Below are positions 7,704 through 15,120 of a stretch of 64,000 nucleotides of DNA, piece after piece. The position numbers were made by a program, and so were the translations under genes. Position 1 is the first letter of the stretch. Each line of letters starts with the position of its first letter. The stretch covers positions 21,080-85,079 of the forward strand of contig DASYXY010000070.1 of the NCBI GenBank assembly GCA_035934385.1. Reading direction: 5' to 3'. Under the pieces are notes generated by a model. The model worked only from the letters and a program-made list of their open reading frames with translations, made no database searches and was not told the DNA's origin. The DNA is from CF-118 sp035934385 (GTDB taxonomy: Bacteria > Chloroflexota > Dormibacteria > Dormibacterales > Dormibacteraceae).

Positions 7704-8132
7704 GTGAGCGATGACGTCCTGGCCGAAGCGCCGACCGCGAATGTTTTCGCGGCCGCAGGCGGCGAGCCGGCCTTTCGAGAGCTCGTGGGACGGTTCTACG
7801 CGGCAGTGGCGATTGACCCCGTCCTCCGCGCTGTCTACCCCGAGCAAGACCTCTCCGGGGCCACCGAGCGCCTGACGCTTTTCCTGATCCAGTATTGGGG
7901 CGGGCCCAGCACGTACTCGCAACAGCGCGGCCACCCGCGGCTGCGCCTACGGCACCAGCCGTTCGCGATCGGCCGGCGGGAGCGAGACGCTTGGCTCGGA
8001 CACATGACCGCGGCGGTCGAATCGCTGGCATTTGTGCCGGCCGTCAGGAAGGCATTGCTCGACTACTTCGACGCCGCTTCGGCTGCGATGATCAACACCG
8101 GAGGGAGTGATGGACAGCAAACACCGGACTGA
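7704..8132 (+). CDS. truncated haemoglobin, group II (trHbO-like)
   Basis: A 142-residue globin. Visible haem-pocket features: Tyr32 at B10 in RFYAAV, proximal His84 in the family motif RHQPFAIG, and Trp97 at G8 in RDAWLGHM, which together indicate the group II truncated haemoglobins. These bind oxygen or nitric oxide and are linked to respiration and nitrosative-stress protection in the cytoplasm. GTG start at 7704. The 3' end overlaps the DinB gene by 23 bases, so the two are probably co-transcribed with the M20 peptidase. Confidence 0.93.
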   Translation: MSDDVLAEAPTANVFAAAGGEPAFRELVGRFYAAVAIDPVLRAVYPEQDLSGATERLTLFLIQYWGGPSTYSQQRGHPRLRLRHQPFAIGRRERDAWLGHMTAAVESLAFVPAVRKALLDYFDAASAAMINTGGSDGQQTPD

Positions 8133-8577
8133 GCTTCTGCAGAAATACCGCACCGGCCACCAGGCGGTGGTGGAGGCGGTGGCCGGCATGCGCGACGACG
8201 AGCTGGACCGCTCGCCAGGCACGGACGACTGGACGCCGCGCCAGATCGTTCACCACATCGCCGACAGCGAGATGACGTCGGCCATCCGGCTGCGCAAGCT
8301 CGTGGCAGAGGACAACCCGACGATCGTCGGCTACGACGAGAAGGTTTTCGCTGAGAGCCTGACCCGTGACCGGCCCATCGAGCCGTCGCTCGAGGCGGTG
8401 CGCTGGGCTCGCGAGTCGACGCTGCAGATTCTCGAACGCCTCTCCGAGGACGAGTGGAAGAAAGCCGGCACGCACACCGAGCTCGGGCCGTACTCGGTCG
8501 AAAGATGGCTCGACGTTTACGCCAACCACTGCCACGACCACGCCGCCCAGATCAAGCGAGCTCGAGGTGTGGCATGA
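8110..8577 (+). CDS. DinB/YfiT-like putative metalloenzyme
   Basis: A 155-residue four-helix-bundle protein of the DinB superfamily. The metal-binding histidines are visible as HH at 48-49 (WTPRQIVHHIADSE) and the C-terminal NHCHDHAAQ (His141, His143, His145). Some relatives are thiol-dependent S-transferases (bacillithiol, mycothiol); the substrate here is unknown. The ATG at 8110 is chosen because GGAGGG lies five bases before it, although an in-frame GTG immediately precedes it. The gene overlaps the globin end and its TGA overlaps the next ATG (ATGA). Confidence 0.88.
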   Translation: MDSKHRTELLQKYRTGHQAVVEAVAGMRDDELDRSPGTDDWTPRQIVHHIADSEMTSAIRLRKLVAEDNPTIVGYDEKVFAESLTRDRPIEPSLEAVRWARESTLQILERLSEDEWKKAGTHTELGPYSVERWLDVYANHCHDHAAQIKRARGVA

Positions 8578-9980
8578 GCAAGACCAGCACCACGGCCACG
8601 CTCGAAAAGGCACTCGCAAGGGCCCGCGCGCGGCGCGACGCCGACCTCGACGACCTGATGGAAGAGGTGCGCATCCCATCGATCAGCGCGCTCGAACAGC
8701 ACCGGCCAGACTGCGTGCGCAACGCCGAGTGGCTGGTCACCCGCTTCGAGCGCATGGGATTCAAGGCGCTCCTGGTCAACGAGCCCCGCGAAGGCAAGCC
8801 CGTCGTCGTCGCGGAGTGGAACGGCGCGCCGGGCAAGCCGCACCTGACGATCTATGGCCACTACGACGTGCAGCCTGCCGACCCGGTCGACAAGTGGGAG
8901 TCGCCCGCGTTCGAGCCCCAGGTGCGCAACGGAAACCTGTTCGCGCGTGGGGCCTGCGACAACAAGGGCGACCACATGACCGCGATCAAAGCGGTCGAGC
9001 ACCTCGCCGCGTCGGGCGAGCTGCCGCTGAACATCCGCTTCCTGATCGAGGGCGAGGAGGAGAGCGCGGGCCACTCGCTCCCCCAATACCTGCGCAAGCA
9101 CGGCAAAGACCTGCATACGGATGCAGTGCTCGTCTGGGACGGCGGTTTCGACCCGCTCGGGCGGCCTGTGTTGGCGACAGCGCTCCGCGGCATCCTCTAC
9201 GTCGAGATCCACGCGCGCGGCGCCGCCGTCGACCTGCACTCGGGTACGTTTGGCGGCAACGCTCCGAATCCGCTCAACACCCTGGGACGAATCGTCGGAG
9301 CGCTGAAGGATGCCAACGGCCACGTCACCATCCCGGACTTCTATGACGATGTCCGCCCTCCGTCGGCAGAGGAGCTCGCGCAGTGGCGTCAGGATGACGG
9401 TCGGTTCAAGGAGGAAGCGCTGAAGTTGACCGGCGCGCGGTCGCTCGAAGGAGAGCCGGAGTTCCTCGTGCTCGAGCGAGCCGGAAGCAGGCCGACCCTG
9501 GATGTCAACGGGATGCTCGGGGGATTCGTCGAAAAGGGTGAGAAGACGGTCATCCCCGCGACCGCGTTCGCCAAGGTGAGCATGCGGCTCGTGCCCGACC
9601 AGGACTGGCAGAAGATCCTGAAGTCGCTCGAGCGGTATGTGCAGACGCTTACAACCCCAGGGGTAGAGGTGCATGTGGACAAGCTCGGCTCGGCGCCACC
9701 GGTCCTCAGCGCCGCAGACCATGCCGCAGCGCGGGCCCTGCAGACCGCCTTCGAGGAGGCGTTCGGCAAGAAGACGTCACTCGTACGCGAGGGCGGCTCG
9801 ATTCCGGTCGCGTTGGACTTTCAGGAAGCGGTCGGCGCGCCCTTGGTCATCAGCGGCATCAGCCAGGCGGACAACGCCGTGCACTCACCCAACGAGCACC
9901 TGCTGATCAGCCAGTACCACACGGGCATCGAGGCGCTGATCCGGTTCATCTGCAGGTTTGCGGAGAGCGGCAGCGCCTGA
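8574..9980 (+). CDS. M20 family metallopeptidase (dipeptidase type)
   Basis: A 468-residue cytosolic M20/M28-clan peptidase. The dinuclear zinc site is visible: GHYDVQP (His96, Asp98), ARGACDNKGD (Asp129), and the catalytic/metal Glu pair in EGEEESAG (about 160-163); a late His in NAVHSPNEH supplies the last ligand. The dimerisation domain lies between, with LHSGTFGG. Relatives hydrolyse dipeptides or N-acyl amino acids. The ATG at 8574 overlaps the DinB stop by four bases; translation from further upstream would run through the DinB gene in another frame and is rejected. Confidence 0.93.
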   Translation: MSKTSTTATLEKALARARARRDADLDDLMEEVRIPSISALEQHRPDCVRNAEWLVTRFERMGFKALLVNEPREGKPVVVAEWNGAPGKPHLTIYGHYDVQPADPVDKWESPAFEPQVRNGNLFARGACDNKGDHMTAIKAVEHLAASGELPLNIRFLIEGEEESAGHSLPQYLRKHGKDLHTDAVLVWDGGFDPLGRPVLATALRGILYVEIHARGAAVDLHSGTFGGNAPNPLNTLGRIVGALKDANGHVTIPDFYDDVRPPSAEELAQWRQDDGRFKEEALKLTGARSLEGEPEFLVLERAGSRPTLDVNGMLGGFVEKGEKTVIPATAFAKVSMRLVPDQDWQKILKSLERYVQTLTTPGVEVHVDKLGSAPPVLSAADHAAARALQTAFEEAFGKKTSLVREGGSIPVALDFQEAVGAPLVISGISQADNAVHSPNEHLLISQYHTGIEALIRFICRFAESGSA

Positions 9981-9988
9981 TCCAGGAC

Positions 9989-10732
9989 TCAGTCGCCAGC
10001 TGACTTGCGCTCAATCCGGTAGTGCAGGCGGGCCATGCGGTAGCGGTAGAACCAGAGCACGTGGTCGGTCCTCAGCTCGCCGCCCGTTCCCGGATAGACG
10101 GTGAAGAGCTCGGCGATCGGCGTGCGCCGCGCGCTGACCTCGCCGCCCCCGCGCGCGATCGTCAGGTACATACCGGGTTCGCCGAACCTGTGCCCCTTGG
10201 ACACCAGCCGCAGCGCGCCGTTCTCACCGTTCTCTGGTCGAAGCAGAACGATGCAGTGGCCGTTGGGCAGCGGAAACGCGACGCGCACCAGCGAAGGCTG
10301 TCCATCGAGTCGGAACACTGAATACACGCCGGCATAGATCACGCGCTGTGAGTCGTGATAGCGGCGCAGCCACGCGGATTCCCCATCGATCTCGAAAACG
10401 TCGCTGGTGACGCCGGTCGCGGCCTCCATCACGTCGATCGGCACGCGGAGCTGATCGAGGTGCTCGGCGTGCATCGCGCGAATCGCCCGTGCGCCGGCGC
10501 CGGCGAAGAACGACCACCGCGCCCAGAGGTCCATGCGATACATGGACGTGTCGGTGTAGAAGCGGCGGACCTCTTCAGAAACCGCGGCCGGATCGAACCC
10601 GTCGGAGGCCAACGCATCGAACGAATCAAGAAGGCCCCGCGCTCGCGCGGGTGCGGTGCCGAGCCAGCCGACACCGACCCTGCGAGTGGCGCCGACCGGC
10701 GCGTCGAGCCAGGGATGGCCGGACAGCGCCAC
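9989..10732 (-). CDS. conserved protein of unknown function
   Basis: A 247-residue soluble, Trp/Tyr/Arg-rich protein that ends in LRTDHVLWFYRYRMARLHYR and a charged tail. I do not recognise a family. No signal peptide or membrane segment is visible. The GTG at 10732 is the only standard start: the frame stays open and looks coding for 17 more codons upstream (IDWLTQRWVQATGRRV) back to a TAA, with no ATG, GTG or TTG. The native N-terminus may therefore be longer or damaged. It runs convergently into the peptidase gene. Confidence 0.65.
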   Translation of the reverse strand: MALSGHPWLDAPVGATRRVGVGWLGTAPARARGLLDSFDALASDGFDPAAVSEEVRRFYTDTSMYRMDLWARWSFFAGAGARAIRAMHAEHLDQLRVPIDVMEAATGVTSDVFEIDGESAWLRRYHDSQRVIYAGVYSVFRLDGQPSLVRVAFPLPNGHCIVLLRPENGENGALRLVSKGHRFGEPGMYLTIARGGGEVSARRTPIAELFTVYPGTGGELRTDHVLWFYRYRMARLHYRIERKSAGD

Positions 10733-10806
10733 GCGGCGGCCTGTCGCCTGGACCCACCGCTGTGTGAGCCAGTCGATCGCTTAGCCGCGCCGCTCACCCA
10801 GCCACA

Positions 10807-10834
10807 TTGCTTCTGATTGTGAGGGCAGTACCAT
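10807..10834 (+). promoter_or_regulatory. promoter for a leaderless methyltransferase mRNA
   Basis: TTGCTT (10807-10812), 16 bases, then TACCAT (10829-10834). The ATG at 10842 lies only seven bases beyond the -10 hexamer and there is no Shine-Dalgarno, so transcription probably begins at or next to the start codon. Confidence 0.6.
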
Positions 10835-10841
10835 CCCCGGC

Positions 10842-11666
10842 ATGACGGCGGGCGAGGCGGGGCCGGTCTACGCGCTCGGAGCCGACGCCCCAGAGCGACA
10901 GCGCCTCCGCCAGCAGGCCAAGGAGCTGAGGGCACACAGCGAGGCGCTACTCGATCGGGTAGGCGCCGCGCCAGGCTGGCGAGCGATCGATCTCGGGTGC
11001 GGGCCCCTCGGCGTGCTGGACATCCTTTCGGAGCGCGTTGGTCCCTCCGGGAGCGTGATCGGCCTGGACTACGACCCGGTCAACGTCGCCATGGCGCGCG
11101 ACTTCGTTGGTGAGCATCGTCTGGCGAACGTCGAGGTAATGGAGAGTGACGCCAGAAACACAGGACTGCCCGAATCGTCCTTTGACCTTGTACACGCCCG
11201 TACGCTGTTGATCAACCTTCCCGAACCGGCCGAGGTCGTGTCAGAGATGGTCCGGCTTGCCAGGCCAGGCGGTTGGGTGGCCGCGATGGAGCCGGACGTG
11301 CGCAACATGGTCTGCTACCCGCCGATACCGGCGTGGGACCGAATGCAGGAGCTCTTTGAGCAGTCCTATGTAGCCGACGGTGCCGACCCTTTGATGGGCC
11401 GGCGCCTTTCCAGCCTGCTGTGGGATGCAGGGCTCGTGGACATCGGTGTGGAGCCCAGGGCCGAAGCGTTTCCGTTAGGCCACTCTCGCCGCACCATCAG
11501 GGCCGACATTCTTCGCGCGATGCGGCCCAAGCTGATACAGCGGGGCATGGCCGGCGAACAAGAGCTGGGTGAGATCGATACGGCATTTCGGAAACATCTC
11601 GAAAATCCCCGCACGCTGCTGTGCCAGTCTCTCTTCATGGCCTGGGGTCGCAAGCCGGCGGCCTAG
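10842..11666 (+). CDS. class I SAM-dependent methyltransferase
   Basis: A 274-residue methyltransferase of the UbiE/Methyltransf_11-25 type. Motif I is AIDLGCGPLGVLDIL (about residues 48-62), followed by an acidic ribose-binding residue in VIGLDYDPVN and the post-motif segments ESDARNTGLPESSFDLVHAR and ARPGGWVAAMEPD. The C-terminal cap differs from ubiquinone enzymes and the acceptor is unknown; natural-product or small-molecule methylation is possible. Nothing nearby fixes the pathway. Confidence 0.88.
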   Translation: MTAGEAGPVYALGADAPERQRLRQQAKELRAHSEALLDRVGAAPGWRAIDLGCGPLGVLDILSERVGPSGSVIGLDYDPVNVAMARDFVGEHRLANVEVMESDARNTGLPESSFDLVHARTLLINLPEPAEVVSEMVRLARPGGWVAAMEPDVRNMVCYPPIPAWDRMQELFEQSYVADGADPLMGRRLSSLLWDAGLVDIGVEPRAEAFPLGHSRRTIRADILRAMRPKLIQRGMAGEQELGEIDTAFRKHLENPRTLLCQSLFMAWGRKPAA

Positions 11667-11671
11667 GCGCA

Positions 11672-12334
11672 GTGGGCCAGTTCTCGGACGACGGCCAGTT
11701 CTGGTGGGACGGCACAACCTGGGTGGCGACGTCGCAGATCGTGCTGCCTCAATTCCCACCGACCGAGTTCGAGCAGTCGGGAAAGCTCGAGATTGCCCGC
11801 AGCCGATGGAGAACAGTTGGGAAGCTCTATGCCGTGAACCAGTTTGGCTTCCCCGTGCTAACCCCGGTCACCGGCGTACCGCTGCTCGTCCTGATGCAGC
11901 AGGCGCTCAGCTTTTACAGGTCGTGGACGCTCGAGCAGCTCGCGCTCGCGACCGCATACTTGCTCGGTCCAGAAGAACCGGTGCTCGCCAGCGAGCTTGG
12001 CTGGCGAAACCGGGGGCGGGACATGGCGGTGGCCGTTACTCCTGCCCACGTCGTCGTGTATCGCATCGATTCGAGCGAGGGCCAGCCGCGATGGGTCGCA
12101 CTGGCCCGGCGCCTGGATGAAGTGACGATCGAGTACGTCCGGCCGTTCGACTGGGGACGGATCCGCGAGGCATATCCGGTGACGGAAGCCATTCCTTTTG
12201 GTCCGTCTCTCATGATCAGCGTCGGTGATGGACGCTGGGCGATCCAGGGCTTCTGGACAGTGTTCAAGCCGAAACCGGTGCTCGAGGCGTGGCAGCGAGG
12301 GCGGGACTCGTCTCCAGTCGACGCTTCGTCTTAG
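11672..12334 (+). CDS. unknown protein with N-terminal DUF2510-like WWDG motif
   Basis: A 220-residue product. The N-terminus, QFSDDGQFWWDGTTWV, resembles the short DUF2510 motif found at the start of many actinobacterial envelope proteins. The rest is a soluble region with strand-rich stretches (DMAVAVTPAHVVVYRID, SLMISVGDGRWAIQGFW) reminiscent of a PH-like fold, with one moderately hydrophobic segment near residue 80. The GTG at 11672 starts just after the methyltransferase stop; an upstream start at 11621 would overlap that gene. The stop overlaps the converging ROK kinase by three bases. Confidence 0.6.
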   Translation: MGQFSDDGQFWWDGTTWVATSQIVLPQFPPTEFEQSGKLEIARSRWRTVGKLYAVNQFGFPVLTPVTGVPLLVLMQQALSFYRSWTLEQLALATAYLLGPEEPVLASELGWRNRGRDMAVAVTPAHVVVYRIDSSEGQPRWVALARRLDEVTIEYVRPFDWGRIREAYPVTEAIPFGPSLMISVGDGRWAIQGFWTVFKPKPVLEAWQRGRDSSPVDASS

Positions 12335-13029
12335 CCACTCGTCTTCCATAGACGGTAGCCGCCGACGAAGGCGTTGGCGTTGGACCCGAGCCTCGCTCCC
12401 TTCGGCAGCGCTGCGAGCAATTTCGCATTGCCGCCACCGATGACGACGTCGTCGGGCTCAAGAGCGGCTCGCAATCGCATCACCACCTGCGCGACATTGC
12501 GGCGCCACTTCTTTTTCCCGAATCGTTTCAGCGCCGCTTTCCCGACGCGATCTTCATACGTCTGTCCGGTCTTATAGGGCAGATGCGCCAGCTCCATCGG
12601 TTCGAGCGCTCCGTCGACGATCAGTGCGGTACCGAGGCCAGTGCCCAGCCCGAGGAAAAGCATCCGGCCGCCCTTGTAGCTTCCCAGCGCCTGCATCGCA
12701 GCGTCGTTGATCAGACGGACGGGACAGCCAAACGCTTTCGCGAAATCGAACCCGACCCATCCGCCGCCCAGGTTCGCCGGTTCGCTCACCGGCTTGCCGT
12801 GCAGAACCGGCCCGGGATAACCGATGGAGACGACAGAGTAATGCCAGCCGGTCGTCCCGGCTAGAACGTCTCGCACCATTTTCCGGGCGGTCATATTCGG
12901 GCCGGAGGGAATCTCGAGCGGCGTCCTCCGGCCGGTCGCCAGCACTTTCACGTGGGTTCCGCCGACATCGATGGCGAGGACCTTCACACCGGTCTCGCGG
13001 CCCCTGGCAGCAGGCTTTCGTGACGCCAT
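12331..13029 (-). CDS. ROK-family sugar kinase, polyphosphate glucokinase-like
   Basis: A 232-residue ROK kinase. The phosphate-binding motif is LAIDVGGTHVKVLATG; VSIGYPGPV, NLGGGWVGFDF and the catalytic-loop Asp in VRLINDAAMQA follow, then FLGLGTGLGTALIVDG. The later KKKWRRNVAQVVMRLRAALE and DDVVIGGGN resemble polyphosphate-dependent glucokinases (PpgK), which phosphorylate glucose with polyphosphate or ATP. The zinc-finger of classical ROK repressors is absent, in keeping with a kinase. The ATG at 13029 is chosen because the upstream extension is low-complexity and overlaps the next gene. Phosphoryl donor cannot be read from sequence. Confidence 0.83.
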   Translation of the reverse strand: MASRKPAARGRETGVKVLAIDVGGTHVKVLATGRRTPLEIPSGPNMTARKMVRDVLAGTTGWHYSVVSIGYPGPVLHGKPVSEPANLGGGWVGFDFAKAFGCPVRLINDAAMQALGSYKGGRMLFLGLGTGLGTALIVDGALEPMELAHLPYKTGQTYEDRVGKAALKRFGKKKWRRNVAQVVMRLRAALEPDDVVIGGGNAKLLAALPKGARLGSNANAFVGGYRLWKTSG

Positions 13030-13045
13030 GATCGGCGTCCGGGCC

Positions 13046-13297
13046 CTAGCCCTGGTCGACCTCGTAGATGTGGTCCGCAACGAGCCCGTGGGCCTCCTTG
13101 TGGACACGAGCGGCCGTTTCCGCGTCCGGCGCCTCCACGAGGCAGAACACCTTTCCCGCCTTGTCGTCTACCCAGTAGCTCTTGTACTTGACGCCGTACT
13201 TGCCCTGGGTCGCGAGATCGGCCTCGTGAGCCTTGGCGACGTCCGCGGCGGTGGCGCCATCCGGCAGCTTCTCGTGCACATCCATGTAAAGCGGCAT
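13046..13297 (-). CDS. DUF4242 family small protein
   Basis: An 83-residue protein with the ferredoxin-like DUF4242 pattern: MPLYMDVHEKLPDGATAADV, then YKSYWVDDKAGKVFCLVEAP and a final HKEAHGLVADHIYEV. Characterised relatives include a Streptomyces nickel-binding protein, with His residues in these positions. Strong ribosome site AAGGGAGGTG upstream of the ATG. It precedes the ROK kinase with a 16-base gap, so a two-gene unit is likely. Confidence 0.88.
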   Translation of the reverse strand: MPLYMDVHEKLPDGATAADVAKAHEADLATQGKYGVKYKSYWVDDKAGKVFCLVEAPDAETAARVHKEAHGLVADHIYEVDQG

Positions 13298-13411
13298 AAC
13301 GAAACACCTCCCTTCACGTAACCGACGTCAGAGCGCAAGGTTAGAGCTTCAGGCTGGGCGTGGGTTGGATCACCTGGCGGGAGGCTTGCCGCTGGGCTTA
13401 CGCTCAGGGCC

Positions 13412-13852
13412 GTGGGGAGCCTGGCTCAGGAGTTGATCGGGACGTGGCGCTTGCTTTCGCGGATCGATCTGGACGCCTCAGGCAAACCCGTCGACGAGCC
13501 CACTCTCGGCTCTGACCCGCTGGCGCTGCTCTTCTTCGACGGCGCGGGGAACTTTGCCGCCCAGTTCATGAAGCGCGACCGTAGGGAGGAGGTCGCCGCG
13601 CCGGTCTTCACCGCGCAGAACAACACCACTGCCATCGGGGGCTACGACGCCTACTTCGGCGCCTATGACGTGGACGCGACCACAGGCGACGTTCGAACCC
13701 GCCTGATCGGCGCCCTCGCGCCCCGTCATGTGGGCGCGACCATGATCCGCAACATGAAGGTGGAGGATGGCCATCTGGTCATACGGCTGACGACCACTGC
13801 AACCGGCGACACGCTCGTGCACCGTACGCTCACTTGGGAGCGGGCCGGCTAA
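13412..13852 (+). CDS. lipocalin-like domain protein
   Basis: A 146-residue protein matching the lipocalin_5-like pattern: LIGTWRLLSRIDLDASGKPV at the N-terminus, then LALLFFDGAGNFAAQFMKRD, a central GGYDAYFGAYDVD, and strands ending HRTLTWER. Such proteins form a small beta barrel that binds unidentified ligands. The GTG start at 13412 follows a TACGCT hexamer by seven bases with no Shine-Dalgarno, suggesting a leaderless message. No signal peptide, so cytoplasmic. Confidence 0.82.
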   Translation: MGSLAQELIGTWRLLSRIDLDASGKPVDEPTLGSDPLALLFFDGAGNFAAQFMKRDRREEVAAPVFTAQNNTTAIGGYDAYFGAYDVDATTGDVRTRLIGALAPRHVGATMIRNMKVEDGHLVIRLTTTATGDTLVHRTLTWERAG

Positions 13853-13964
13853 ACCAACAATCGCTTGATTCGAGTCTCAGAAGAGCGGAGAGGGAGGGAT
13901 TTGGCCTCGCTCAACGTTTCGAGGTACCGCCTGGTTCCGTGAACATGAGCACATTGCCACGCCA

Positions 13965-14360
13965 TTGAAGCCCGATCGCGCAGGACGGACGCCTCTCCAT
14001 TACGCCGCGTTCGACAACGACGTGGGCAAGATCGCTGCCTTGCTCGAGGGTGGGGCGGACCCAAATGCCGCGGATCGCCAAGGATTTACGCCACTTCACC
14101 TCGCTGCCCAGCAATGGTCGATCGAAGCCGCCCAGATTCTTCTAGATCGGGGGGCTGATGTCGACATTGTCAACACCTACGGCAACAGCCCCCTCTGGAC
14201 AGCGGTGTTCAACGCGAAGGGGCGCGGAGCTCTGATTGAGCTTCTTCGCCGCCGCGGTGCCAACCCATTGAGAGAGAACAAAGCTGGGCAAACTCCATTG
14301 GGCCTGGCCCGACTGATCGGCAATTTCGACGTGGCCAGGTACTTCGCCGACCTCCCCTGA
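13965..14360 (+). CDS. ankyrin repeat protein
   Basis: A 131-residue protein of about four ankyrin repeats: GRTPLHYAAFDNDVGKIAAL, GFTPLHLAAQQWSIEAAQIL, YGNSPLWTAVFNAKGRG and GQTPLGLARLIGNFDVARYF, with the interspersed GGADPNAAD and RGADVDIVN loops. Protein-binding scaffold; partner unknown. TTG start at 13965; the spacer before it (13853-13964) holds no recognisable gene. No signal peptide. Confidence 0.88.
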   Translation: MKPDRAGRTPLHYAAFDNDVGKIAALLEGGADPNAADRQGFTPLHLAAQQWSIEAAQILLDRGADVDIVNTYGNSPLWTAVFNAKGRGALIELLRRRGANPLRENKAGQTPLGLARLIGNFDVARYFADLP

Positions 14361-14504
14361 TCAGGCGGGTGAGTCCGTGAAGACTGGCGGAGAAGCAGAG
14401 GTCTTTCTCCGTTCAATTTCTCAGACTATGGCGCTCTGTACGCGGTCGCGAGGGCATACGTCGATGGAGTTAACCCAACACCGGTCGCCTTAAACGATCA
14501 GCCA

Positions 14505-14771
14505 ATGCCAGACAAGACAACGATCCTTCTTTATGGCCAGAGCCAGATTGCTGTGCTGGACGATCCGACGGCCCAGCAGGTCGTTGAGAGAAAGCAGCGA
14601 TTCCAGAACCTGCTCCTTGACGTGCACACATGGAGCGAAGTCGCACGCGCCCAGGGCATTCGGCGTGAGCTTGAGGCCGCGTCAAGGCACCTTCTGCCAC
14701 AGGCCGCGCGAACCAGCATGAGCTTCAACCTTTCGGTGGCCTCCCGGTGTCCAATTTGTCCGAAAGGATGA
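14505..14771 (+). CDS. hypothetical small protein, doubtful
   Basis: An 88-codon open frame beginning MPDKTTILLYGQSQIAVLDD. The first 40 residues look protein-like, but the C-terminal part (RTSMSFNLSVASRCPICPKG) does not, and the region is less GC-rich than its neighbours. No ribosome site is clear. Could be the remnant of a larger gene; the flanking 14361-14504 and 14772-14846 show nothing recognisable. Confidence 0.3.
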   Translation: MPDKTTILLYGQSQIAVLDDPTAQQVVERKQRFQNLLLDVHTWSEVARAQGIRRELEAASRHLLPQAARTSMSFNLSVASRCPICPKG

Positions 14772-14846
14772 AATGCGTACTGATCTCGTAGGCCCTGCAG
14801 CAGGCCGCTAAGGACACAGGCCCAGGGGCGAGCGGAGACCGGGGAC

Positions 14847-14937
14847 TGGCGGAGAGGGAGAGATTCGAACTCTCGATGGGCCAGTGACCCATAACGGTTT
14901 TCGAGACCGCCGCCTTCAACCACTCGGCCACCTCTCC
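14847..14937 (-). tRNA. tRNA-Ser (anticodon CGA)
   Basis: Class II tRNA: acceptor GGAGAGG pairs with CCTCTCC, anticodon loop CTCGAAA (anticodon CGA), a long variable arm typical of serine, T arm with TTCGAAT, discriminator G and encoded CCA (14847-14849 on the plus strand as TGG). Confidence 0.96.
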
Positions 14938-14952
14938 GGGACGGCCGTCACA

Positions 14953-15031
14953 TGGCGGTCCCGACCGGATTCGAACCGGCGTTCTCGGCCTTGACAGGGC
15001 CGCGTGTTTGGCCAGGCTACACCACGGGACC
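14953..15031 (-). tRNA. tRNA-Asp (anticodon GTC)
   Basis: Acceptor GGTCCCG/CGGGACC, anticodon stem CGGCC/GGCCG around loop CTGTCAA (anticodon GTC), T arm CCGG-TTCGAAT-CCGG, discriminator G and encoded CCA. Lies 15 bases from tRNA-Ser on the same strand, so both are likely processed from one transcript. Confidence 0.95.
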
Positions 15032-15105
15032 GACGGCGGCTAAGTCTACCAAGCACCTGCTCAGCGATCGGCGGCAGGCTGGGGGGAGGCCCGGTACCCA
15101 CTACC

Positions 15106-15111
15106 TATAAT
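15106..15111 (+). promoter_or_regulatory. consensus -10 element before a leaderless start
   Basis: A perfect TATAAT ends nine bases before the TTG at 15121; there is no ribosome-binding site and no convincing -35 hexamer. Expected transcription start falls at or within a few bases of the start codon. Confidence 0.65.
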
Positions 15112-15120
15112 TCCCCTGTC

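Noticed and set aside
13853..13964. Possible tRNA-Ser remnant (GGAGAGGGAG-like sequence and TTCGAG)
   Set aside because: No cloverleaf can be drawn; resemblance limited to a short purine-rich stretch.
15004..15120. N-terminal extension of the cNMP/MinD protein
   Set aside because: It would be translated from within the tRNA-Asp gene and across a perfect TATAAT; the TTG at 15121 fits a leaderless start.
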